This document shows, in pieces, positions 36,379 through 45,887 of a DNA stretch of 64,000 nucleotides; positions within the stretch are counted from its first letter, which is position 1; every line of letters starts with the position of its first letter. A program made the translations under genes and the position numbers. The notes beneath the pieces were generated by a model. It ran no database searches. It was not told where the DNA came from and saw only the letters and a list, made by a program, of their open reading frames with translations. Origin of the DNA: CAWFGW01 sp963849955 (GTDB lineage: Bacteria > Bacteroidota > Bacteroidia > Cytophagales > JAAEPT01); NCBI GenBank assembly GCA_963849955.1, contig CAWKJU010000014.1:102963-166962 (forward strand), in the 5' to 3' direction.

Positions 36379-37416
36379 ATGGAGTTTTCAGTAAAAGAAA
36401 TTGCTCAAATTCTCAATGGTGAAGTTGTGGGAGATGACTCTCAAAAAATTAACACGCTCAACAAAATTGAAGAAGCACAAAAGGGTTCAATTGCTTTTTT
36501 AGCTAACCCTAAATATGAGCCACATATTTATAATACAAATGCTACAGCAGTAATTGTGAGTAGCGATTTCAAACCTCAGCGCCCCATATCTTCAACTCTT
36601 ATTAAAGTAGCTGATCCCTACTCGAGTTTTACCGCTTTATTAGAAGAGTATAATAGAATACTATCACTAACTAAAACAGGAATTGAAGAGCCGTCTTACT
36701 TAGCTGAAGGTACATCCGTTGGATCAAACATTTATCGAGGTGCCTTTTCATACATTGGCAAAGGAGCAACAATTGGCAATAATGTCAAAATATACCCTCA
36801 CGCCTATATTGGTGATCAATCAATTATTGGAGACAACACAGTAATTTACCCAGGGGTTAAAATATATGCTAACTCCGTTATTGGGAATAATTGTGTATTA
36901 CACGCTAATTGTGTAATTGGAAGTGATGGATTTGGTTTCGCCCCTCAATCAGACGGTACCTATAAGGCTATACCACAAGTAGGAAATGTCATTATTGAAG
37001 ACAATGTAAGCATTGGTGGTAATACCGTTATTGATTGCGCTACAATGGGCTCAACGATAATTAAAAAAGGCGTAAAAATTGATAACCTTGTTCAAATTGC
37101 ACATAACGTAGAAGTGGGAGAAAACACCGTAATAGCGGCACAGGTAGGAATAGCTGGATCAGCAAAAATTGGAAAAAACTGTGTCTTTGCTGGGCAAGTT
37201 GGCATTGCTGGTCATATTCAGGTGGCGGATCGTGTTACTATTGGAGCGCAATCGGGCGTCAACAAAGCAAACAAACCTGGTGAAACATTACTCGGTAGTC
37301 CCGCTATTGAAGTAAAGCACCGACTTAAAACTTATATGATTACCAAAAATCTACCCCAATTAGTCAAGCGAATTGAGGATTTGGAAGAAAAAGTAGTAAA
37401 TTTGCCGACTTTATAG
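36379..37416 (+). CDS. lpxD: UDP-3-O-acylglucosamine N-acyltransferase
   Basis: LpxD adds the second acyl chain in lipid A synthesis, the third pathway step. The 345-residue protein has the N-terminal uridine-binding domain (1-100) and a left-handed beta-helix of hexapeptide repeats (about 105-320), with the catalytic histidine in the VQIAHNVEVGENT block. A C-terminal helix (LPQLVKRIEDLEEKV) ends it. It leads lpxC-fabZ and lpxA in the usual Bacteroidota order, spaced by a few bases. Confidence 0.97.
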   Translation: MEFSVKEIAQILNGEVVGDDSQKINTLNKIEEAQKGSIAFLANPKYEPHIYNTNATAVIVSSDFKPQRPISSTLIKVADPYSSFTALLEEYNRILSLTKTGIEEPSYLAEGTSVGSNIYRGAFSYIGKGATIGNNVKIYPHAYIGDQSIIGDNTVIYPGVKIYANSVIGNNCVLHANCVIGSDGFGFAPQSDGTYKAIPQVGNVIIEDNVSIGGNTVIDCATMGSTIIKKGVKIDNLVQIAHNVEVGENTVIAAQVGIAGSAKIGKNCVFAGQVGIAGHIQVADRVTIGAQSGVNKANKPGETLLGSPAIEVKHRLKTYMITKNLPQLVKRIEDLEEKVVNLPTL

Positions 37417-37423
37417 GTAGAGA

Positions 37424-38812
37424 ATGAATGCAAAACAACAGACTTTAAAAGATTCCGTAAATTTTTCAGGAAAAGGTTTACATACAGGTGCTCCTGTAAA
37501 TTTAACACTACAACCTGCTGCGATAGATTTCGGGATTAAGTTCCAACGAATTGATTTAGAAGGAGAACCAATCATTGAAGCAGATGCTGATTTAGTTGTT
37601 GATGTTTCTAGAGGAACAACAATAGAAAAAAATGGCGCGCGAGTGTCTACTATTGAACACGTACTCTCTGCTCTTGTAGGTTTACAACTTGACAATATAT
37701 TAATTCAACTTGATGGACCCGAAGTACCAATTATGGACGGGAGTGCCCTTCCTTTTGTTGAAGGTATAGAGAAAATCGGGATTGAAGAACAAAATGCCTT
37801 TAGAGAATACATCGAGTTAGATCACGCTATTTATTATAATGACCCAGAAAGAGAAGTTGAAATGGCTTTTCTTCCTTTAGATGACTATAGAGTAACTGTA
37901 ATGGTTGACTACAACTCCGATGTACTTGGCAGCCAACACGCTACACTGAATGAGTTTGCGGATTACAAAAAAGAAATTTCTCCTTGTAGAACATTTTGTT
38001 TTGTACATGAACTCGAATTTTTATTAAACCAAGGACTTATAAAAGGTGGGGACTTAGACAATGCTGTTGTCGTTGTTGACCGCTCCGTTAAGCAAGATGA
38101 TCTTGATCGTCTTGCTAAGTTATTTGGTAAAGGTGATGTTCAAGTAAAAGAAGACGGTTGTTTGAATAATACTAACTTACGATTTAAAAATGAACCTGCT
38201 CGACATAAATTACTTGACGTAATGGGCGATTTAGCATTAGTAGGTAAACCAATTAAGGGGCAAATTTTAGCCGCGCGTCCAGGTCATGCTGCTAATGTTG
38301 AGCTTGCAAAAAGAATTAAAAAAGCATACAAAGGCAAAAGAAAAACGGCCCCAAAATATGACCCTGCTGAAAAACCACTTCTAAATACTGCTGAAATATA
38401 CAAAGCGCTACCTCACCAACCTCCATTTCAATTGGTTGACAAAATCATTTATTTGGATCATAAATCTGTGGTAGGAGTTAAAAACGTCTCTATTGCTGAG
38501 CCGTATTTTATGGGACACTTTCCAGGCAACCCTGTCATGCCAGGAGTATTGCAACTCGAAACGATGGCTCAAGTAGGCGGCATTTTTGTATTAAATACGG
38601 TAGATGATCCCGAAAACTACTGGACTTATTTCTTAGGGGTTAATGAGTGTAAATTTAGAAAACCTGTTTTACCTGGAGACACCCTAGTTATTCGTTGTGA
38701 ATTATTAGCTCCGATAAAAAGAGGGATTGCTTTAATGAAAAGTGAAGCATTTGTTGGAGACACCCTAGTGTGCGAAACAGAAATATTAGCAAATATTACG
38801 AGAAAAAATTAA
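37424..38812 (+). CDS. lpxC-fabZ: LpxC-FabZ bifunctional fusion
   Basis: The 462-residue protein joins UDP-3-O-acyl-GlcNAc deacetylase (LpxC, about 1-305), the committed lipid A step, to 3-hydroxyacyl-ACP dehydratase (FabZ, about 320-462). LpxC marks are GKGLHTG, the zinc histidine in STIEHVLSAL and the HKLLDVMGDL block. FabZ marks are HQPPFQLVDKI and GHFPGNPVMPGVLQLETMAQ with the catalytic His and Glu. This fusion is a hallmark of Bacteroidota and Chlorobi. The lpxA ATG follows 5 bp after the stop. Confidence 0.97.
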   Translation: MNAKQQTLKDSVNFSGKGLHTGAPVNLTLQPAAIDFGIKFQRIDLEGEPIIEADADLVVDVSRGTTIEKNGARVSTIEHVLSALVGLQLDNILIQLDGPEVPIMDGSALPFVEGIEKIGIEEQNAFREYIELDHAIYYNDPEREVEMAFLPLDDYRVTVMVDYNSDVLGSQHATLNEFADYKKEISPCRTFCFVHELEFLLNQGLIKGGDLDNAVVVVDRSVKQDDLDRLAKLFGKGDVQVKEDGCLNNTNLRFKNEPARHKLLDVMGDLALVGKPIKGQILAARPGHAANVELAKRIKKAYKGKRKTAPKYDPAEKPLLNTAEIYKALPHQPPFQLVDKIIYLDHKSVVGVKNVSIAEPYFMGHFPGNPVMPGVLQLETMAQVGGIFVLNTVDDPENYWTYFLGVNECKFRKPVLPGDTLVIRCELLAPIKRGIALMKSEAFVGDTLVCETEILANITRKN

Positions 38813-38817
38813 TCTCC

Positions 38818-39603
38818 ATGAACCAACCCTTAGCATATATTCATCCTGAGGCTAAAATTGCTAGAAACGTAGTAATTGAACCTTTCACAACCATACACAA
38901 AGATGTAGAAATTGGTGATGGAACTTGGATTGGTTCAAATGTGACAATCATGGAAGGTGCTCGCATTGGAAAAAATGTAAAAATCTATCCAGGTGTAGTA
39001 ATTTCCTGCGTGCCTTCTGATTTAAAGTTTGACGGTGAGTACACCACATGTGTAATCAAAGATAATGCAATTATCAGAGAGTGTGCCACAATAAGTAGAG
39101 GTACCACAGATAAAAACACAACTATTATAGGTAGTAACACCTTAATCATGTCCTATGTACATGTCGCACATGATTGTATTGTTGGAGATAACTGTGTAAT
39201 TGTAAATGCTGTGCAATTAGCGGGTCACGTGGAAGTGGGCGATTGGGCAATTGTAGGAGGAACTTCTGCAATACATCAATTTGTAAAAGTGGGTGAACAT
39301 TGCATGATTGCTGGTGGATCAAAAGTCAGAAAAGATATCCCCCCTTTTACTAAAGCGGGAAGAGACCCTATGAGCTATTGCGGAGTGAACTCTATTGGAT
39401 TGAGAAGACGAGGCTTTTCTAATGAACAAATAAACGAAATACAGGATATCTATAGAACGCTCTATCAAAAAGGGTATCATAACTCTAAAGCTGCTGACAT
39501 TATTGAAATGGAAATGAAGCCTACAGAAGAACGTGATAAAATATTAAACTTTATCCGTAACTCTGACAGAGGTATTATGAAAGGATATTCATCTGGCCGA
39601 TGA
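38818..39603 (+). CDS. lpxA: UDP-N-acetylglucosamine acyltransferase
   Basis: LpxA performs the first step of lipid A synthesis, transferring a hydroxyacyl chain to UDP-GlcNAc. The start is the ATG at 38818 (NQPLAYIHPEAKI), giving the normal 261 residues; the frame also extends 16 codons into the lpxC end. Hexapeptide repeats fill the first two thirds, with the catalytic histidine in YVHVAHDCIVGDN. The C-terminal helical domain (SIGLRRRGFSNEQINEI) is present. The stop overlaps the next ABC ATPase start by 4 bp. Confidence 0.97.
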   Translation: MNQPLAYIHPEAKIARNVVIEPFTTIHKDVEIGDGTWIGSNVTIMEGARIGKNVKIYPGVVISCVPSDLKFDGEYTTCVIKDNAIIRECATISRGTTDKNTTIIGSNTLIMSYVHVAHDCIVGDNCVIVNAVQLAGHVEVGDWAIVGGTSAIHQFVKVGEHCMIAGGSKVRKDIPPFTKAGRDPMSYCGVNSIGLRRRGFSNEQINEIQDIYRTLYQKGYHNSKAADIIEMEMKPTEERDKILNFIRNSDRGIMKGYSSGR

Positions 39604-40223
39604 AAATAGTGCTCGACAATTTAGGGAAACGATTTCACTATCACTGGATTTTTAACAACCTAAGTTTCGAGTTTGAGTCAAACAACTCATATGCAATTAC
39701 AGGGTCAAACGGTTCGGGTAAGTCTACCTTATTAAAAGTAATTGCTGGCGTAGATTCTCCTAACACAGGTACTATTACTTATTTATTAGAAAAGGAAGTT
39801 CTGGATCCGAGTCAAATCCACAGAACCCTCACCATTGCTGCTCCTTATCAGGAATTAATTGAAGAACTCACTTTGTCCGAGCTATTAGCTTTTCATCTAA
39901 AATTTCGTGAATTAACCATCTCGAAAAAAGATTTTTTACTTGAAACAATGCTTGAAAGCTCAGCTAACAAGTTAATCAAAGACTTCTCTTCGGGTATGAA
40001 ACAACGAGTTAAATTGGGGTTAGCATTATTCACTAAAACAGCATGTACCCTTCTTGATGAACCTACAACTAATATGGATCAACAAGGAATTGATTGGTAT
40101 TTAGCTACAATCAAGAAAATTATAGGTTCAAGAACACTAATTATCAGTTCGAACATGGCTTATGAATATGATTTTTGCGATGCTACTATTGCTGTTGAGT
40201 CTTACAAGCATGTCAATAACTAG
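39600..40223 (+). CDS. ABC transporter ATP-binding protein
   Basis: This 207-residue protein is a lone ABC ATPase domain. Walker A (GSNGSGKSTLLK), the signature (FSSGMKQRVKLGLAL) and Walker B (CTLLDEPTTNMD) are all visible. It is shorter than usual, with no membrane partner next to it. It overlaps lpxA by 4 bp and overlaps mutS2 tail to tail by 4 bp. Its substrate is unknown; the position in a lipid A operon suggests an envelope function but does not prove it. Confidence 0.92.
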   Translation: MKIVLDNLGKRFHYHWIFNNLSFEFESNNSYAITGSNGSGKSTLLKVIAGVDSPNTGTITYLLEKEVLDPSQIHRTLTIAAPYQELIEELTLSELLAFHLKFRELTISKKDFLLETMLESSANKLIKDFSSGMKQRVKLGLALFTKTACTLLDEPTTNMDQQGIDWYLATIKKIIGSRTLIISSNMAYEYDFCDATIAVESYKHVNN

Positions 40224-42565
40224 GCAAATTTAACGATGGTTACCCCATCGCCCCCAAAATCAGGATGTTCTTCATTTAATTCACCTACATGTTTATTTTT
40301 TCCAAAAATTGATTTCACAAGCTTTTTAAGCACCCCTGTTCCTCTCCCATGAATGATTTTTACCTCATGCACAGACAACACCAAAGCATCATCAAGATAA
40401 CGCTCTAACAACTCCTGAGCTTCTTGACCAGACTTTCCTCTGATATCTATTGTAGATTCGAATTCCTGGCGTTGTTGAATGGATACTTTATGGCTCTGCT
40501 TATTTTTAGTTTGCTCTTGTTGGTGTCCTTGTACGAGCGTGTGTTTTTTCACCCGTAATTTCAACTCGCCAATTGCCACATCCACCATTTGTCCCGAAAT
40601 AGCTAGTACCTCTCCCACGGACTCACTCCCGATCAACTTTACTTTTTGTCCTACTTTTAATTCTTTAATCGGCTGATCCCTAACTATAGGTTTGGGTAAT
40701 TCCGATAATTTGTAACGCTCTTCTATTTTCTTGACCTCTTCTCGCGCTTCCTTTAAAGAATCAGTACCCTTCTGAAACTTGGCATTGGAAATTTTATCCA
40801 GTTGTTTTCTAGTAGTTTGTAACAAATCACTAACTTCTTGTCTTGCTTTGCTAAGTAGATTATGTTTACTTTCCTGATAAAAATTTACTAATTCTTGATA
40901 TTGTTTTTGCAGCTTATCTAACTCAATTTGTTGTTTGGAGATATTTCTAGCATTTTTCTCTAACTCAACCTCTCGTTCATTCAACTGCTTTAACTTTTCA
41001 TCATAGGAGATTTTATCTTGAGTGAAACGCGCTTTTGCACTTTCTAAAATATATTGAGGAACACCTACATTCGCAGCAACTTCAAAAGCAAAAGACCGAC
41101 CAGGGGTACCTACATTCAAGGTATATAATGGTGTCATTTCTTTAGTGTCAAACTGCATCGCTCCATTTAACCCACCCGGTTCACTACCAATCTGTTTTAC
41201 TTCTTCATAATGTGTACTTACCACACCAAAAGATTTTGCTTTAAGTAATTCTAACAAAATCTCTGAAGCAATTTTACCACCTGATTCAGGATCAGTTCCA
41301 GCGCCAAATTCGTCTAATAAAAATAACGTTGATTGGTCTGCTGTCTTCAACAACTTTGACATGCGCGTCATGTGCGCGGTATAAGTACTCAATTCATCCT
41401 GAACGGATTGATCATCGCCTATATCTGCAACAATGGCGTTAAAAACTGAAAGTCTGGAACTTGAATCAATTGGCAATAACATTCCGGCTTGTAACATCAG
41501 CTGGAGTAAACCAACGGTTTTTAACAATACAGACTTACCTCCAGCATTAGGGCCAGAAAGTACTAAAACCCGTGTTTTGTAATCAAGCTTTAAATCAAAC
41601 GGAATGGTAGCACCAGCACCGTAGATCAAAACCAAATTAGGATTGCGGGCACCTTTAATATCTAAAACGGGTTTATCAAACACTAATTGCGGTTTTTCAG
41701 CGCCCATTTGTTTTGCCAGTTTGGCTTTGGCAATGATAAAATCAAAAACAGCTATTTGGTTTAATGTTTCCTTCAAATAAGATGCATGAAAGGAGACTTG
41801 ATCCGTGAGTTCTTTAAATATTAAGTATTTAATTCTTCTTTCTTCGATTTCTAACTCCCTTAATTCATTATTCAAATTAAGGATAGAAGAAGGCTCAATG
41901 TAGGTGGTTTGACCAGAAGCCGATTCATCATGAATTAACCCATCTACTTGACGTTTGTATTCCGAGAAAAGAGGCAAAACGATTCGTCCGTTGATAATTG
42001 TCGGTTGGGCATCAGAGGCTGCTCGTCCTTTTTCAATATGCACTTTGAGTAGGTTGACTGCTTTCTCACGAATGGAAGATGATATGGAATTGATTTCCTT
42101 TGAAACCCGCTTTAGTTCAGGATTTGCATTAATATTTAGTTCACCTGTAGGAAGGATAAAATGAGAAAGCCGATCATGAAGTGCTCTAGGGTAGTCATAT
42201 GTTTCCACCAGCTTATTTAAAGCCTTAAGGTTGGTGTTTTTTTGAACTGCAAACAAGATGATGTCTATTGTTGACAATAGATCTAAAACCAATTTTAAGT
42301 CAGATTCAAAAAGGACTATTCCTGACTTATTCAATTTTGGGAAAATGAGCGCCATTGCGCTATGATCTTTATCTATTAAGTTAACCCCAGTGTCTAATAG
42401 CTTAACGGCTTCTTCTACTTCTAAAAGTTGCTGGTTAATAATTTCTGGCTTTATATTAATTTGAATTGACTTCAGATACTTTTCTCTTGAAAATTGCATC
42501 TTAGTCAAGTTCTGCAATTCATCAAGTAGTTCTTGAAAGCCTAATTTTTTAAAGGTGTTATCCAT
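40220..42565 (-). CDS. mutS2: MutS2 family protein with Smr domain
   Basis: The 781-residue protein has the MutS core and lever, an ABC ATPase domain with Walker A (SGPNAGGKSVLLKT, about 335), a long coiled coil (about 515-630), a KOW-like segment and a C-terminal Smr domain (about 705-781; DIRGKSGQEAQ and HGRGTG). MutS2 proteins suppress recombination or act on stalled ribosomes in different bacteria; which applies here is unknown. It lacks the mismatch-recognition domain, so it is not a MutS1 repair protein. Confidence 0.94.
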   Translation of the reverse strand: MDNTFKKLGFQELLDELQNLTKMQFSREKYLKSIQINIKPEIINQQLLEVEEAVKLLDTGVNLIDKDHSAMALIFPKLNKSGIVLFESDLKLVLDLLSTIDIILFAVQKNTNLKALNKLVETYDYPRALHDRLSHFILPTGELNINANPELKRVSKEINSISSSIREKAVNLLKVHIEKGRAASDAQPTIINGRIVLPLFSEYKRQVDGLIHDESASGQTTYIEPSSILNLNNELRELEIEERRIKYLIFKELTDQVSFHASYLKETLNQIAVFDFIIAKAKLAKQMGAEKPQLVFDKPVLDIKGARNPNLVLIYGAGATIPFDLKLDYKTRVLVLSGPNAGGKSVLLKTVGLLQLMLQAGMLLPIDSSSRLSVFNAIVADIGDDQSVQDELSTYTAHMTRMSKLLKTADQSTLFLLDEFGAGTDPESGGKIASEILLELLKAKSFGVVSTHYEEVKQIGSEPGGLNGAMQFDTKEMTPLYTLNVGTPGRSFAFEVAANVGVPQYILESAKARFTQDKISYDEKLKQLNEREVELEKNARNISKQQIELDKLQKQYQELVNFYQESKHNLLSKARQEVSDLLQTTRKQLDKISNAKFQKGTDSLKEAREEVKKIEERYKLSELPKPIVRDQPIKELKVGQKVKLIGSESVGEVLAISGQMVDVAIGELKLRVKKHTLVQGHQQEQTKNKQSHKVSIQQRQEFESTIDIRGKSGQEAQELLERYLDDALVLSVHEVKIIHGRGTGVLKKLVKSIFGKNKHVGELNEEHPDFGGDGVTIVKFA

Positions 42566-42578
42566 AATGTAAAACTAA

Positions 42579-42608
42579 AAAAGGTTTGAGTCTGGACCCA
42601 AACCTTTT
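42579..42608 (-). terminator. Intrinsic terminator between HIT gene and mutS2
   Basis: AAAAGGTTTG pairs with CAAACCTTTT across a 10-nt loop, flanked by a T-run on the minus strand. It ends the greA-HIT unit before mutS2. Confidence 0.8.
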
Positions 42609-42638
42609 CATAAAGATTGATTAAAATATAAACCAAAG

Positions 42639-43034
42639 TCACTTAATATAACTGGCGATTTTTGTCTGTATCGTGCTCATTTTTTCTTTACTCACCGATA
42701 ATTTAGGGCGAGAAAAATTCATGTCGTCTATTTTGTTTAAAGGAATCAAATGAACGTGAGCATGAGGTACTTCTAACCCGATAACTGTTACGCCTATCCG
42801 CATGCACGGTATAGCTTTTTCAATTGCTTTTGCCACTTGTTTGGCAAACATATGCAGTTCAGCTAACAACTCATCGTCTAAATCATAGATGTAGTCAATT
42901 TCTTTTTTAGGAATAACTAAGGTATGCCCTTCAACTAATGGATTTACATCTAAAAAAGCGAGACAATTTTCTGTCTCAGCTATTTTATAACAGGGTATTT
43001 CACCATTAACGATTTTAGTGAAAATGCTGCTCAT
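42639..43034 (-). CDS. HIT family nucleotide hydrolase
   Basis: The 131-residue protein is a histidine-triad protein of the Hint/HinT type, which hydrolyses adenosine phosphoramidates and related nucleotides. The triad is HAHVHLIP near residue 94-101. The N-terminal SSIFTKIVNGEIPCYKI block is typical. Its ATG overlaps the greA stop by one base (TAATG), so translation is coupled. Confidence 0.95.
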   Translation of the reverse strand: MSSIFTKIVNGEIPCYKIAETENCLAFLDVNPLVEGHTLVIPKKEIDYIYDLDDELLAELHMFAKQVAKAIEKAIPCMRIGVTVIGLEVPHAHVHLIPLNKIDDMNFSRPKLSVSKEKMSTIQTKIASYIK

Positions 43035-43507
43035 TATCTACTTATTTCTACCAGTTCAAACTCCACTTCACCTGCAGGCACCATAACTTTTGCTATATCA
43101 CCAACAGACTTACCTAACAATCCTTTGGCAATAGGTGAAGAAACTGATAATCTCATTTGTTTCAAGTCTGCTTCTTCCTCAGGAACTAGTGTGTAGGTCA
43201 TTTCCATACCTGTTTTCTTGTTTTTGATTTTTACTATAGAAAGAATAGCTACTTTGGTAGCATCAATTTGAGAGTCATCAATAATACGTGCTGATGCGAC
43301 TTTGTTTTCCAAGTCTGATATACGCATTTCTAACATGCCTTGAGCATCTTTCGCAGCATCATACTCAGCATTTTCACTCAAATCACCTTTATCTCTCGCC
43401 TCCGCAATTTGCTTAGACATGTCAGCACGCCCACGAGTTTTAAGGTCATTTAATTCTTCTTTAATCTTTTCTAACCCTTCTTTAGTATAATATTGGTACT
43501 TTGCCAT
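43034..43507 (-). CDS. greA: Transcription elongation factor GreA
   Basis: GreA rescues backtracked RNA polymerase by stimulating transcript cleavage. The 157 residues start at the ATG at 43507 (MAKYQYYTKEGLEKIKEEL). The frame is open 18 codons further but that part is a hydrophobic stretch unlike GreA. The N-terminal coiled coil has the catalytic acidic tip (DLSENAEYDAAKD, D and E). The FKBP-like C-terminal domain ends with SPIAKGLLGKSVGD. The HIT gene follows with a 1-bp overlap. Confidence 0.97.
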   Translation of the reverse strand: MAKYQYYTKEGLEKIKEELNDLKTRGRADMSKQIAEARDKGDLSENAEYDAAKDAQGMLEMRISDLENKVASARIIDDSQIDATKVAILSIVKIKNKKTGMEMTYTLVPEEEADLKQMRLSVSSPIAKGLLGKSVGDIAKVMVPAGEVEFELVEISR

Positions 43508-43540
43508 ATCTATCTTAATTTCAACTAGTTGCAAAAAAAA

Positions 43541-43569
43541 CAGAACGGACCACATAGTCATCCGTTCTG
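43541..43569 (-). terminator. Intrinsic terminator after the serA-like gene
   Basis: CAGAACGGA pairs with TCCGTTCTG around an 11-nt loop. On the minus strand eight T residues follow. It separates the rsmA-mgtE-serA-like unit from greA. Confidence 0.93.
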
Positions 43570-43600
43570 CTTTGCGAAGTTAAGCACTTTTTATTGAAAG

Positions 43601-44539
43601 TCAATGAGAGGGGAACTTCTCTGCTAACTTAGTGGCTAACACTTCATTAATTTTATAATACGATTCATGGCTCCAGCCCGCCACATGAGGGGTTAAAATC
43701 ACATTGTTTTGATGGGTTAACTTTGAAAATAAGTTTTTTTCTTCATCAGTAAAACTCCTTATTTTTTCGTTCTCTAACACATCCAGTGCGGCCCCAAGTA
43801 CCTTTTTGCTTTCAAGCAATGGCAACATATCTTGTAGTTTTAAAACCTTCCCTCTTGCGGTATTGACCAACCAAATCGGTTTTTTAAATTGTTGAATATA
43901 TGCTTCATTGACCATTCCTCTGGTTTCGTCAGTTAAGGGCACATGGATACTAAATACATCTGATTCAGTATATATTTCCTCCATAGTTGCTTCCCGTACC
44001 CATTCATCAGAAAAACCTTTTTTGTATTTGTCATACGCTATAACTGTGCAACCAATTGCTTTTAATCGCTGAGCAAATGCCTTAGCCATATAACCATACC
44101 CTAACAAGCCTACCGTTTTTCCGCTGAGTTCATACCCACGATTACTTTCTCTGTTCCAAACGAAATTTCTTATCTCATGATCTGATTTATAAATATTGTT
44201 CAACAAACCAAGCACCATTCCTAAAGCGTGTTCAGCTAGTGCATCACGATTTCCCTCTGGAGCATTGACTAAAACAATCCCTCTACGGGTTACTTCTTCC
44301 ACATCAATTTGATCGAGACCTGCTCCTGCCCGTGCAATAAATTTTAAATTAGACACCTTGTCTAAAAAAGCAGCATCGACAACCAACTTACTGCGAATCA
44401 CAAGTCCTTCATAACCGCTTATTTGATTTAAAATTTCTTCGTGCGTAATGGAGGGTTTATAGTCAACTTCAATTCCAATAGCATGAAACAACGATGTGAT
44501 GCTTTCATGCATTTCATCTATAACTAAGCATTTCATCAT
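43601..44539 (-). CDS. D-3-phosphoglycerate dehydrogenase-like protein
   Basis: The 312-residue protein is a D-isomer-specific 2-hydroxyacid dehydrogenase, probably oxidising 3-phosphoglycerate for serine synthesis. The Rossmann motif is GLLGYGYMAKAF (about 143-154). The catalytic Arg, Glu and His lie in NTARGKVL, ALDVLENE and HVAGWS. It lacks the C-terminal ACT domain of long SerA, so feedback control by serine is not expected. Other 2-hydroxyacid substrates remain possible. It starts 2 bp after the mgtE stop. Confidence 0.85.
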   Translation of the reverse strand: MMKCLVIDEMHESITSLFHAIGIEVDYKPSITHEEILNQISGYEGLVIRSKLVVDAAFLDKVSNLKFIARAGAGLDQIDVEEVTRRGIVLVNAPEGNRDALAEHALGMVLGLLNNIYKSDHEIRNFVWNRESNRGYELSGKTVGLLGYGYMAKAFAQRLKAIGCTVIAYDKYKKGFSDEWVREATMEEIYTESDVFSIHVPLTDETRGMVNEAYIQQFKKPIWLVNTARGKVLKLQDMLPLLESKKVLGAALDVLENEKIRSFTDEEKNLFSKLTHQNNVILTPHVAGWSHESYYKINEVLATKLAEKFPSH

Positions 44540-44541
44540 GT

Positions 44542-45885
44542 TTAAATTAATAGTTTTGCGACACCAAAATAAACTGCAATTCCTAATAGATCATTAAGTG
44601 TCGTTATGAACGGACCAGACGCTAAAGCTGGATTAATTTCCATTCTATTTAAAATGTAGGGTGTAATTGTTCCTGTAAAGGAGGAAAGCAACACTACACT
44701 TAATAGAGAAAAAGAAACGACCATTGCAATATCCATGTCCATAAAAAAGATATTAAAAGTAAACACTAAGCTGGAAATAGCGATACCATTTACGATAGAT
44801 ACTAAAAAAGATTTCCAAACGCGACTTACCACATCGTCATGATAATTAGATCCACTGGCTAAACCTTGCACTACAATGGAGGAGGATTGGATACCGACAT
44901 TTCCACCTGTCGCCATAATTAATGGGATAAAAAAAGCCATTGCAGGAACAGCAATTAAATCTGCTTCGAAAAAGCCTATCAGCTTGGCTCCCGTTAAGCC
45001 CCCCATCATACCGATAAGTAACCACGGTAAACGCGAACGGGTCATCAACCAAATTGAATCACGGTGCTCCACATTTTGAGAGATACCCGCCATCAACTGC
45101 CTTTCCAGTTCCGCTTGCTCAGTAATTACATCAACGATATCATCAATGGTAATTCGACCTAATAATTTCTTTTGAAAATTCACTACAGGAATGGCTGTCA
45201 AGTCATATTTACTCATGATTTGTGCGACCTCTTCTTCACTAGTAAACGATTCTACATACTGCAAATCGTCTTCATACAATTGAGATATTTTAGTAGCATC
45301 GGAAGCCAATACAATCGCTTTCAAAGGAATTCTACCTAAAAGAATGTCGTTATCATCAACCACGTAAATCGAATAAATACGTTCAACCTTACTGGCTTGA
45401 CGTCTTATTTCGTCAATACACTGAACCACAGTCCAGTTTTCATTGGCTTTGATTAATTCTTTTGCCATTAAACCTCCTGCAGTATCTTCGTCATAGCGAA
45501 GTAAGTCTACAATGTGTGCGGCTTGCTCTTTATTCTTTAATAAAGCAATTGTCTCTTGTCTTACACGTAAAGGTTGTTCATTTAATATATCGGCAGCGTC
45601 ATCCGACTCTATATATTCAACAAACCGAGCTAATTCGTCTGGGGTATAATTTCTTAAAAACTTTGCCCGAGTATCTTCATCTAACTCCGTTATGATTTCA
45701 GCACCAACCTCTACATCTAATACTTCGAGTACATACTTCGACTCTTTGGTGTTTAATTCATATAAAACAGAGGTAATATCTGCCGCATGCAAATCATTCA
45801 AATGCTCCTGTATAAATCGAACATCTTGGTGTTCAATGGCATCTTCTAAATGATTAAGTAACTCTTTTGACAGTTCAAATGGCAT
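44542..45885 (-). CDS. mgtE: Magnesium transporter MgtE
   Basis: MgtE is a Mg2+-selective channel gated by its cytosolic domains. The 447 residues divide into an N domain of helical repeats (about 1-125), a pair of CBS domains (about 130-250) and five membrane helices (about 280-447). The AFFIPLIMATGGNVGIQSSS block in the pore is diagnostic. It sits between rsmA and the serA-like gene with 2-bp gaps, so all three share a message. Confidence 0.95.
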   Translation of the reverse strand: MPFELSKELLNHLEDAIEHQDVRFIQEHLNDLHAADITSVLYELNTKESKYVLEVLDVEVGAEIITELDEDTRAKFLRNYTPDELARFVEYIESDDAADILNEQPLRVRQETIALLKNKEQAAHIVDLLRYDEDTAGGLMAKELIKANENWTVVQCIDEIRRQASKVERIYSIYVVDDNDILLGRIPLKAIVLASDATKISQLYEDDLQYVESFTSEEEVAQIMSKYDLTAIPVVNFQKKLLGRITIDDIVDVITEQAELERQLMAGISQNVEHRDSIWLMTRSRLPWLLIGMMGGLTGAKLIGFFEADLIAVPAMAFFIPLIMATGGNVGIQSSSIVVQGLASGSNYHDDVVSRVWKSFLVSIVNGIAISSLVFTFNIFFMDMDIAMVVSFSLLSVVLLSSFTGTITPYILNRMEINPALASGPFITTLNDLLGIAVYFGVAKLLI

Positions 45886-45887
45886 GC

